Below, piece after piece: positions 31,850-39,085 of a DNA stretch of 64,000 bases. The position numbers were made by a program, and so were the translations under genes. The notes under the pieces are model-generated. The model did no database searches, was not told where the DNA came from, and was given only the letters and a program-made list of their open reading frames with translations. Source of the stretch: Citrobacter sp. 18056 (GTDB taxonomy: Bacteria; Pseudomonadota; Gammaproteobacteria; Enterobacterales; Enterobacteriaceae). Where the stretch lies: positions 62,001 through 126,000 of the forward strand of contig CACSJR010000007.1 in assembly GCA_902706235.1 (NCBI GenBank), given 5' to 3'. Each line of letters opens with the position of its first letter. Position 1 is the stretch's first letter.

Positions 31850-32611
31850 TTACTTATTATCAGCCGCGATACGATCACGAATATTCTGCGCACGATCGGC
31901 AGAAGACGGGTGGGAATCCATCATTGATTTCGAACGGCCGGCGTCCATTGTGGTGAATTTTTCAAAAACGGTGAGCAGACCCTGACGGCTAATACCACGC
32001 TTTTTCAGCAGATCGTAAGAGAAGTTATCGGCATCAGATTCCTGGCTACGGGAGAACGTGGAATTGATAACCCCTTCAGCCAGGTCACCCAGCTGTGATT
32101 GGGAGAGCTGTGAAGCAACGCCGCTGGTCGCGGAAATTGCATCACGCGCCGCAATGGTTGCATAAGCGGTTTGCATCGCTTTGCGAGAGTGCCCTAACGC
32201 AACGTGACCCATTTCATGGCCCAGTACACCTTCAATTTCGTTATCCGTCATCATATCCATTAAGCCGGAATAGACACGAACACAACCGTTCGCCATCGCC
32301 CACGCGTTCACATCCGGCGTGATGTAAACTTTATAATTCACTGGCGTGCCATCAATGCTGCTTCCGAGGGCTTTGGAAATCGTCTTCAGACGTTTGCTGT
32401 ATTTGCTATTAGCGCCTGCCAATTGGTTTTCGCTGTCCGACTGTTTGCATCCTTCGGCACTGAGCGCTTTCACATCGGCATCCGAGAGGGTGGCCGCTTT
32501 GTAGGCCGATATGCCCGAACTGGCGATCATGTCGCCGTTCACGCCATTTTTACATCCCGCAAGCAGCCCAGTAGCGACAACAAGTGCCAATAGAGTTTTC
32601 ATATTTTTCAT
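31850..32611 (-). CDS. ycaL: M48-family metallopeptidase lipoprotein YcaL
   Basis: Periplasmic zinc protease. In E. coli YcaL degrades LptD stalled at an early step on the BAM machine. ATG at 32611 (MKNMKTLLALVVATGLLAGC) gives 253 residues (E. coli 254) and follows GGATG. An in-frame ATG at 32620 is an alternative. The lipobox LLAGC puts the lipidated Cys at residue 20. The zinc motif is HEMGH in GVLGHEMGHVALGH, and the third ligand lies in SRSQESDADNF. Transcribed alone between cmk and aroA. Confidence 0.95.
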   Translation of the reverse strand: MKNMKTLLALVVATGLLAGCKNGVNGDMIASSGISAYKAATLSDADVKALSAEGCKQSDSENQLAGANSKYSKRLKTISKALGSSIDGTPVNYKVYITPDVNAWAMANGCVRVYSGLMDMMTDNEIEGVLGHEMGHVALGHSRKAMQTAYATIAARDAISATSGVASQLSQSQLGDLAEGVINSTFSRSQESDADNFSYDLLKKRGISRQGLLTVFEKFTTMDAGRSKSMMDSHPSSADRAQNIRDRIAADNK

Positions 32612-32715
32612 TTGCATCATCCATTGATAATCATAAGTAAAAACAGGTAATGAACCGCGTAATAACGCCGCCGAGATTACGCGTAGAGGATGGACAAAAA
32701 AAGTTCAGATGCGGA

Positions 32716-32743
32716 CAAAATTACGCCGACCAGACGGTCGGCG
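32716..32743 (-). terminator. aroA terminator
   Basis: A perfect eight-base stem CGCCGACC/GGTCGGCG (32724-32731 and 32736-32743) with loop AGAC is followed on the minus strand by TAATTTTGTC. It lies 12 bases past the aroA stop and closes the serC-aroA operon. Confidence 0.8.
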
Positions 32744-32755
32744 CAGGAGGTAATA

Positions 32756-34039
32756 TCAGGCAGGGGTACTGATGCGAGCGAGTTGTTCGAAATAGTCCGG
32801 GAAAGTTTTCGCCGTACATTTCGGATCAAGAATGGTCACCGGCGTGTCGGACAACGCCACCAGCGAGAAACACATTGCCATGCGGTGATCGTTATAAGTG
32901 CCGATCTCTGCGAAGGTCAGATGCGCTGGTGGCGTCACGCGAATATAGTCTTCGCCCTCTTCCACTTCCGCACCCACTTTACGCAGCTCTGTCGCCATCG
33001 CGAACAAGCGATCGGTTTCTTTCACACGCCAATTGTAGATGTTACGCAGCGTCGTTGTGCCTTTGGCAAACAGCGCGGCCGCGGCGATAGTCATCGCCGC
33101 ATCAGGAATGTGGTTCATATCCATATCGATGGCGGTCAGTTCAGCGCCCGTACAGGCGATGAAGTCATCACCCCAGGTAACGGTCGCGCCCATTTGTTCC
33201 AGCACATCGGCAAAGCGGATATCGCCCTGCACGCTGTTGCGACCTATTCCGGTTACTTTTACCGTGCCGCCTTTGATAGCGCCCGCGGCGAGGAAATACG
33301 ACGCAGAAGAAGCATCACCTTCCACCAGATACGCGCCCGGTGACTGATATTGCTGTCCGCCTTTGACAACAAAACGTTGATAGTTCTGATTCTCCACCTT
33401 CACGCCGAAGGTATTCATCAGATGCAGCGTAATATCGATGTACGGCTTAGAAACCAGATCGCCTTTAATGGTAATAACGGTATCCTGCGCAGCCAGCGGA
33501 GCAGTCATTAACAGCGCCGTCAGGAACTGGCTGGACACGCTGCCGTCAACGGCGACCTCGCCCCCCACGAAACCGCCCTTCAGGCGTAGCGGCGGATAGT
33601 TTTCCTGCTCAAGATAGTCAATCTGTGCGCCACCCTGACGCAGCGCATCAACCAGATGCCCAATCGGGCGCTCTTTCATGCGCGGTTCACCGGTCAGCAC
33701 GATATCGTTACTGCCCAGGCACAATGCCGCCGCCAGTGGGCGCATTGCCGTTCCGGCATTACCCAGGAACAGTTCCAGCGCCACCTCTGTTTTCAACGGA
33801 CCACCGTTACCGGTCACTTCACAGCATGTGCGGTCAGAAGACAGAGTGTACTGAACGCCCAACGCGGTCAGGGCATTGAGCATGTGGCGCACATCGTCAC
33901 TGTCCAGAAGATTGGTCAGAACGGTGGTGCCATGGCCCAGAGCCGCCAGCAGCAAAGCGCGGTTTGAGACGCTTTTTGAACCAGGTAAATTGATGGTGCC
34001 GTCTACATGCGCGATGGGTTGTAACGTCAGGGATTCCAT
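32756..34039 (-). CDS. aroA: EPSP synthase
   Basis: 3-phosphoshikimate 1-carboxyvinyltransferase, step six of the shikimate pathway and the target of glyphosate. ATG at 34039 ([14 protein letters not shown]) gives 427 residues, the E. coli length. The conserved PEP-binding motif [13 protein letters not shown] and the N-terminal [17 protein letters not shown] are intact. The unchanged [10 protein letters not shown] segment suggests a normal, glyphosate-sensitive class I enzyme. It is downstream of serC, with an attenuator-like hairpin between. Confidence 0.98.
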   Translation of the reverse strand: MESLTLQPIAHVDGTINLPGSKSVSNRALLLAALGHGTTVLTNLLDSDDVRHMLNALTALGVQYTLSSDRTCCEVTGNGGPLKTEVALELFLGNAGTAMRPLAAALCLGSNDIVLTGEPRMKERPIGHLVDALRQGGAQIDYLEQENYPPLRLKGGFVGGEVAVDGSVSSQFLTALLMTAPLAAQDTVITIKGDLVSKPYIDITLHLMNTFGVKVENQNYQRFVVKGGQQYQSPGAYLVEGDASSASYFLAAGAIKGGTVKVTGIGRNSVQGDIRFADVLEQMGATVTWGDDFIACTGAELTAIDMDMNHIPDAAMTIAAAALFAKGTTTLRNIYNWRVKETDRLFAMATELRKVGAEVEEGEDYIRVTPPAHLTFAEIGTYNDHRMAMCFSLVALSDTPVTILDPKCTAKTFPDYFEQLARISTPA

Positions 34040-34060
34040 GAAACTCAACTCTCAAAAGCA

Positions 34061-34092
34061 GAAAATAAAAACCCCGCAGACCCGCTGCGAGG
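34061..34092 (-). terminator. serC-aroA intergenic attenuator
   Basis: On the minus strand CCTCGCAG/CTGCGGGG (34085-34092 and 34072-34079) forms an eight-base stem with one T-G pair and loop CGGGT, followed by TTTTTATTTTC. It sits between serC and aroA. Partial termination here would give more serC than aroA message. Confidence 0.85.
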
Positions 34093-34107
34093 ATGAAAAC
34101 AGGAACA

Positions 34108-35196
34108 TTAACCGTGGCGGCGTTCGAACTCTTTCATGAAGTCGGTCAGCGCCTGAACACCCGCCAGCGGCATGGCGTTATAAATAGAGGCGCGCATTCC
34201 ACCGACCACACGATGGCCTTTCAATGCATGCAGGCCCGCGGCGAAAGATTCTTCGAGGAACAGCTTATCCAGTGCGCTGTCAGCCAACTGGAACGGTACG
34301 TTCATACGGGAACGGTTGGCTGCAGCCACGTCGTTACGGTAAAAATCGCTGTTATCGATAGTACCGTACAGCAGTTCCGATTTTTGCTGGTTGATACGAT
34401 TCATGACTTCAACACCGCCCTGCGCCTTTAACCACTTAAAGACCAGACCAGACAGATACCAGGCAAACGTCGGCGGCGTGTTGAACATCGAATCGTTGTC
34501 GTTCAGCACGCTGTAATCAATGATTGATGGGCAGGCGGGGTGTGCTTTACCCAGCAGATCTTCACGCACGATGACCAGAGTCAGACCCGCCGGGCCGATG
34601 TTTTTCTGTGCACCAGCGTAAATCACGCCAAAGCGGCTGACATCAAGCGGGCTGGACAGGATCGTGGAGGAGTAATCCGCCGCAACCACAACGTCTTTAC
34701 CAAAGTCAGGTACTTCGTCAATGGCGATACCGTCTATGGTTTCGTTCGGGCAATAGTGCAAATACGCCGCGTTGTCAGATAGCTGCCAGTCGCGCATCGG
34801 TTTCACTGCACGCAGACCGTCAACGGTCACTTTGGCGTCAATCACGTTTGGAGTGCAGTATTTTTTCGCTTCTTTTACTGCACTGGCTGCCCAATAACCG
34901 GCATCCACGTAGTCTGCCGTGGTTTTGTCGCCCAGCAGGTTCAGCGGAACACCCGCGAACTGGCCGCGACCACCGCCGTGGCAGAACAGGACTTTATAGT
35001 TGGAAGGGATTTTAAGCAGGTCGCGGAAGTCTTTTTCTGCTTCTTCGGCCACCTGAATGAACTCTTTACCACGATGGCTAATTTCCATTACCGAGGTACC
35101 CAAACCCTGCCAGTCGCAGAGTTCCTGTTGGGCCTGTTTAAGCACATCCGCCGGAAGCATTGCCGGGCCAGAACTAAAATTAAAGACCTGAGTCAT
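34108..35196 (-). CDS. serC: Phosphoserine/phosphohydroxythreonine aminotransferase
   Basis: PLP enzyme that makes 3-phosphoserine for serine synthesis and 4-phosphohydroxythreonine for pyridoxal phosphate synthesis. The 362 residues match E. coli. The PLP lysine is in [16 protein letters not shown] (about residue 198), and [17 protein letters not shown] binds phosphate. ATG at 35196 follows GAGGGG. First gene of serC-aroA, with a CRP-like site about 120 bp upstream. Confidence 0.98.
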   Translation of the reverse strand: MTQVFNFSSGPAMLPADVLKQAQQELCDWQGLGTSVMEISHRGKEFIQVAEEAEKDFRDLLKIPSNYKVLFCHGGGRGQFAGVPLNLLGDKTTADYVDAGYWAASAVKEAKKYCTPNVIDAKVTVDGLRAVKPMRDWQLSDNAAYLHYCPNETIDGIAIDEVPDFGKDVVVAADYSSTILSSPLDVSRFGVIYAGAQKNIGPAGLTLVIVREDLLGKAHPACPSIIDYSVLNDNDSMFNTPPTFAWYLSGLVFKWLKAQGGVEVMNRINQQKSELLYGTIDNSDFYRNDVAAANRSRMNVPFQLADSALDKLFLEESFAAGLHALKGHRVVGGMRASIYNAMPLAGVQALTDFMKEFERRHG

Positions 35197-35312
35197 TTCC
35201 CCTCACCACGCTATACACGTTATCAGCCCGTAGGCATAAGTTATTCCTGTGGATATTGGTTTTACCATTCAGTGACACAGGCCGCAATGGCTAATACTCG
35301 CGAGCCAAAAAA

Positions 35313-35328
35313 TGTGTCCAGGCTCACA
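35313..35328. promoter_or_regulatory. CRP-like site upstream of serC
   Basis: TGTGT-N6-TCACA matches the CRP consensus TGTGA-N6-TCACA at nine of ten positions, with correct spacing. serC is reported to respond to CRP and Lrp in E. coli. The site lies about 125 bp upstream of the serC start. No binding is shown here. Confidence 0.55.
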
Positions 35329-35374
35329 CAACAGAATATGCCATATTGACGTCACAATGCCGACAATTTGGCTA

Positions 35375-36067
35375 TCAGGTGATGCGTTTTGCTCGACTGG
35401 CCTTGGCCCATTCGGGATGCGCGCAGCGAGGGCATTTTTGATGATCGCCTGCATGCATATGGAATATTGCGCTGCACCGTGTGCAGGCGTAGTCATTCTC
35501 TTCAGGCATCGTTTTGAAGCGTTCAACGCACTCACCGGGCAAGATAGGCAAACCGGCTTTCACCTCATCGTCGCTAAAAAAGTAGACACTGATTTGGCCG
35601 TTAGTCTCCATTATCGCCCGCTTGACCTGGCCCAGGTGTTCAATCCCGTTCAGGCGCAGCTCCATAAAAAACTCAAACTCGGTCAGGTTTTCTGCCTGCA
35701 GCTTCTCCCAGGCAAGTTCCCCTTCGTCCACCACGACCACCGGTTTACCTTCGAGCAAATCTTCCAGTTTCTCGCTGTGCGCCATCAGCCACATCACCAG
35801 CCGGTAGAGCACTGCCAGAGTTACAAAGACAATGAATACCGGCAGCATCGGCACGTCGTCGTAAAACGCCACGTCTCCCGCAGCAGAGCCTAACGTCAGA
35901 ATGATGAGCACTTCGAAGAGCGACATCTGGCGCACGCCGCGACGTCCGGTGATTTTTAAAAACAGGAATACCAACACGAAGGTATAAAGGCTACGCAGGG
36001 CCACTTCCCCGAGAAATTCCGCGGGGACTTTATCGAATGCCATACGGTGCAAATCAAACGCTTGCAT
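35375..36067 (-). CDS. ycaP: DUF421 inner-membrane protein YcaP
   Basis: A 230-residue protein (ATG at 36067, MQAFDLHRMAFDKVP), the E. coli YcaP length. Three membrane segments lie in the first 110 residues (around VALRSLYTFVLVFLFLK, VLIILTLGSAAGDV and PMLPVFIVFVTLAVLYRLV). A cytoplasmic DUF421 domain follows, and the C-terminus has two CxxC pairs (CTRC and CPRC) that could bind a metal. Its function is unknown. In E. coli K-12 the next gene is ycaO; here the fimbrial cluster intervenes. Confidence 0.93.
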   Translation of the reverse strand: MQAFDLHRMAFDKVPAEFLGEVALRSLYTFVLVFLFLKITGRRGVRQMSLFEVLIILTLGSAAGDVAFYDDVPMLPVFIVFVTLAVLYRLVMWLMAHSEKLEDLLEGKPVVVVDEGELAWEKLQAENLTEFEFFMELRLNGIEHLGQVKRAIMETNGQISVYFFSDDEVKAGLPILPGECVERFKTMPEENDYACTRCSAIFHMHAGDHQKCPRCAHPEWAKASRAKRIT

Positions 36068-36167
36068 TTTTATGCTCTGACAGGGGATCACTGCGTCAAA
36101 GCATAGCTAAAACTTTTATTTACGCAGAAGCGTCGGCGGTAAAAGCGTTGCAACAGGTGACATGGCT

Positions 36168-36186
36168 CGGGCACACACCGTGCCCG
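36168..36186. other. Inverted repeat beyond the fimbrial operon end
   Basis: CGGGCAC/GTGCCCG (36168-36174 and 36180-36186) with loop ACACC lies between the adhesin stop and the ycaP start. There is no T run on the minus strand, so it is not a standard terminator. Confidence 0.4.
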
Positions 36187-36210
36187 TACGCTATCCCGCT
36201 CTATACCGCA

Positions 36211-37284
36211 TCAATTGTATGACATCGTAAAGACTGCCGTACCTTTGAACGCTCCCGACTTTAGCGTGTTACCATCGGTCACTAACTGCGCCCCAAAATC
36301 TAACTTCTGGTTGGTCGGGAAAATGCTAAATGCATCCTTTATCACCCGGTCTCCGGGTTTCAGAACCTTAGGGTTATTCTCATCTTTTGAATAAATTTTA
36401 ACCCCAACCCCCTGCGCCGCATCACTCCCGCTCAGCGTATTGGTTAATAAATCATGTTCAAGAGAATTAGAGGTAAAAGAGGTAATAAACTGGGTCACGT
36501 TAACACACCCGGAGGCTGTCAGACTAAAATCGACTATTTTCTCGTCACTGTTATCTTTGAAGTCACTCACGAAATAATCGCCAAGCGCCACCACGCCGCC
36601 ATTTGATGCAAGCAGCGTAGTGCAGGTAGGAGCAGTAAAGGGGATATTCAGATCCGGATCGATGCCTAACGCTCGGTTATTAGAATCTTTCACCCCTATA
36701 CGAAAATCGCCCGCCCTACCAACAGATCCGGCCTCTTTAACCGATGTGACCCCTTCCGGAATGGCTGTAAACGCCGCTGTTTGATAAACATCAATATAGA
36801 AATCAGCGATGGTATCCGCCATCGACTTGCCAGCCGTGTCATTGTTAAGATTTGTTTCTTTTGTGTATGTCGGTATATATGCTTCAAGATTCATCCCCTT
36901 TATATTCATGCGCACGGCAAAGACGATACCGGGGATATTTGTTTCAAACAGCGCGGCGCTATACGACTGACCCGTAACTACAGGTATTGATGTGACATAA
37001 GGCGACGTTGAGTGCCCATAAAAATCATCGCCATCGTCGCCTGTACCGCATCTTACCATCTCATTACGTCCTGAGACATAGGACCCCAGTAATACCGGCG
37101 CGCCCGTCACCTTGGATTTAAAATTCAGAGCAGGGTAATTTACAGATATCGTATCAACCTGGCCCCCACTGATGTCCAGTCTACACTCTGTCGCGGCATA
37201 AACATTGACGGAAAACAGCATCGTAAAGCCAACGGCAGAATACAATGCAAACCCGGGAAATACTCTTTTCATTATACTAATCAT
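36211..37284 (-). CDS. Two-domain fimbrial tip adhesin
   Basis: Last gene of the fimbrial operon, 357 residues. The signal peptide ends around FSVNVYA, before ATECRLDISGG. The N-terminal half (about 30-220) looks like a receptor-binding domain with Cys34 and Cys79 able to pair. The C-terminal half (about 225-357) is a pilin domain with paired cysteines (TCTTLLAS and SGCVNVTQF) and a donor-strand-type end, KGTAVFTMSYN. The start at 37284 overlaps the previous gene by eight bases and follows GTGGA; MKRVF at 37272 is an alternative. Length, position and two-domain layout support a tip adhesin. The ligand is unknown. Confidence 0.82.
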   Translation of the reverse strand: MISIMKRVFPGFALYSAVGFTMLFSVNVYAATECRLDISGGQVDTISVNYPALNFKSKVTGAPVLLGSYVSGRNEMVRCGTGDDGDDFYGHSTSPYVTSIPVVTGQSYSAALFETNIPGIVFAVRMNIKGMNLEAYIPTYTKETNLNNDTAGKSMADTIADFYIDVYQTAAFTAIPEGVTSVKEAGSVGRAGDFRIGVKDSNNRALGIDPDLNIPFTAPTCTTLLASNGGVVALGDYFVSDFKDNSDEKIVDFSLTASGCVNVTQFITSFTSNSLEHDLLTNTLSGSDAAQGVGVKIYSKDENNPKVLKPGDRVIKDAFSIFPTNQKLDFGAQLVTDGNTLKSGAFKGTAVFTMSYN

Positions 37285-37858
37285 AAGTCACATCCACCAA
37301 TACGTTTGACGTTACCAGGCCTGCAGAGGCGGTTCCCGTATTTTGATAACGGGCGTAAAAAAGATAGTCCGTCAAATATTGTGATGACGATTGCGCACTG
37401 ACATCATAAACAACGTCCGACGTCCCGTCCGCATTTAGCACATTGATATGTGTCGCATCAGAAAATATCACCACGCCCACATTCCCGGCACCGCCCTGCG
37501 CAGGCTGCGTTTCATTAATAAATACCTGCCTGGAGCCTGGTGGAAAAATTCCGGAGCGGGGACTGAACCTGAAATGCAGATTATCTGCATCCGCATGATT
37601 ACAGTCGGTTACGCGAATTTTAAACGATTTTCCGCCTGTATCATCGGTTGGACTCAAACCCGCAGGCGGGGTATTAAAGTAAGATAGGGTGACGATCGGC
37701 AAATGAATATTGCCGTTATTTTCAACCGTCACCTGGCAGGTATTATTGATAATATTAGCCTGAATATCGACATCCACATCAGCAGTGCATATCTGAGAAA
37801 TACCCACCAACAGGATGAGTCCTCCTGTTATGAATTTACAGCGCTGATAGATTCGCAT
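37277..37858 (-). CDS. Minor fimbrial subunit (third)
   Basis: A 193-residue pilin-like protein. The signal peptide ends near GISQICTA. The mature part begins DVDVDIQANIINNTCQVTVEN, with an Ig-like pilin disulphide between NNTCQV and VTDCNH. The C-terminal beta strand is VTSNVLVDVTYD. ATG at 37858 follows AAGGTAAGG. It is immediately before the adhesin gene and overlaps it by eight bases, which suggests an adaptor joining the adhesin to the shaft. I do not recognise a named homologue. Confidence 0.82.
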   Translation of the reverse strand: MRIYQRCKFITGGLILLVGISQICTADVDVDIQANIINNTCQVTVENNGNIHLPIVTLSYFNTPPAGLSPTDDTGGKSFKIRVTDCNHADADNLHFRFSPRSGIFPPGSRQVFINETQPAQGGAGNVGVVIFSDATHINVLNADGTSDVVYDVSAQSSSQYLTDYLFYARYQNTGTASAGLVTSNVLVDVTYD

Positions 37859-37867
37859 AACCTTACC

Positions 37868-38449
37868 TTATTGATAAGTAACGACAAATGTAATCGGCGA
37901 TATAAATGACCCAGCCGTTACATCGGCAATAGTGCGGCCATTAGCAACAACCATTCGGGCCGTCATCGGGACATCAACGCTTGCACTGGCAATACCGATA
38001 TTTTGCGTAGTTGCTCGATTAATGCAGCTAAATTGCGTGCCAGAATCGGGGCTATTTTTCCATATTTCAACCGCGGTGGCGGCAGCGGTACCTCCGCTAT
38101 TAGGAAAAGAATCCCCATCGGAACTCGGACCAGAACAACCGCCAGATATTTCAGTTCCCACTACCGCAGTGGTGACGCCTGAACACTGACTGAACGCCAG
38201 ACTGAAGTTTTCTGTGCGCGATTTATTTTCCAAATCAGATTTAAAAACGTCACCAAATTCGACAACTGATGTCGCTACCCCTGCGCCATTTTTCACCTGA
38301 AGATTGCAGGTACCCGCCTCAATTGTGGACGTAAATGTAGCACTTACACTTGAAGTACCGGTAATAGCATCCGCGAATGAGACGGTAGATATGCTCATTA
38401 AAAATGCGGGTAAAATCAATAATGGTAATTTAACAGGATAACTTTTCAT
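37868..38449 (-). CDS. Minor fimbrial subunit (second), four cysteines
   Basis: A 193-residue pilin-like protein. The signal peptide ends around STVSFA, before DAITGTSSVSATFTSTIEAG. The usual pilin cysteine pair (EAGTCNLQV and AFSQCSGV) is joined by a second pair (SGGCSGPSS and QFSCINR), so a second disulphide is likely. The C-terminal strand is ISPITFVVTYQ. ATG at 38449 follows AGAGGTG. Role inferred from position: tip fibrillum or adaptor subunit. Confidence 0.82.
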   Translation of the reverse strand: MKSYPVKLPLLILPAFLMSISTVSFADAITGTSSVSATFTSTIEAGTCNLQVKNGAGVATSVVEFGDVFKSDLENKSRTENFSLAFSQCSGVTTAVVGTEISGGCSGPSSDGDSFPNSGGTAAATAVEIWKNSPDSGTQFSCINRATTQNIGIASASVDVPMTARMVVANGRTIADVTAGSFISPITFVVTYQ

Positions 38450-38477
38450 AACACACCTCTTACTCTTTCAGCATCAA

Positions 38478-39050
38478 CTATTGATACGTAAAATTAAACG
38501 TAGCAACTGCATTAAACTCACCCGTTGTCGCATCACTTGCTGAAGTCGTTACCAATTTAGCCAACAGATCGACTTTTTTCTGCGTGCTGATTTCATCATT
38601 CGTCCATACAAGACGTTCGGCATCGTTGGTGGAATTAATGATAAATGCATTTCCTCCACTCGCCCGCGAAATTTGTACTCCGATAAAATCGGCCTTATCT
38701 GCCCCTGAAGCGCCATTCGCAATGGCAGATGAGATATAGCTCGATCGTGTTCCTGATATCGTCGTTTTCAGGGCACTAAGGCTGGAAGGACAACTCACGA
38801 TATCCAGTGAAAAAGGTACAGATACACTGCTGTCACCCGATAATATTTTATCTAATGAGGTCTTACCTCCGGCACCGATCTGAATGGTATTGTTTTGACC
38901 ATTACCCGTACCACCAGTAATACGCATATCACAGGTTGTTTCACGGATATTTGCAGTAAAATCAACATTGACATTCTGGGCAAAACTGACTGGCGTATAA
39001 CTCCCAATCAGTAATACCCCCGACATTATCCAGCTATGTTTAATATTCAT
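38478..39050 (-). CDS. Minor fimbrial subunit (first)
   Basis: A 190-residue pilin-like protein directly after the usher gene. The signal peptide ends at YTPVSFA, before QNVNVDFTANIRETTCDMRIT. The cysteine pair is RETTCDM and DIVSCPSS. The C-terminal donor-strand motif is FNAVATFNFTYQ. ATG at 39050 follows GGGAGC. It is glycine-, serine- and threonine-rich, as pilins are. Likely a shaft-terminating or adaptor subunit. Confidence 0.82.
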   Translation of the reverse strand: MNIKHSWIMSGVLLIGSYTPVSFAQNVNVDFTANIRETTCDMRITGGTGNGQNNTIQIGAGGKTSLDKILSGDSSVSVPFSLDIVSCPSSLSALKTTISGTRSSYISSAIANGASGADKADFIGVQISRASGGNAFIINSTNDAERLVWTNDEISTQKKVDLLAKLVTTSASDATTGEFNAVATFNFTYQ

Positions 39051-39085
39051 AAAGCTCCCTTAATATTTACACCCTATAACTACCA

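Noticed and set aside
32690-33343. Open frame antisense to aroA
   Set aside because: It overlaps the conserved aroA coding region entirely, and its translation is not protein-like.
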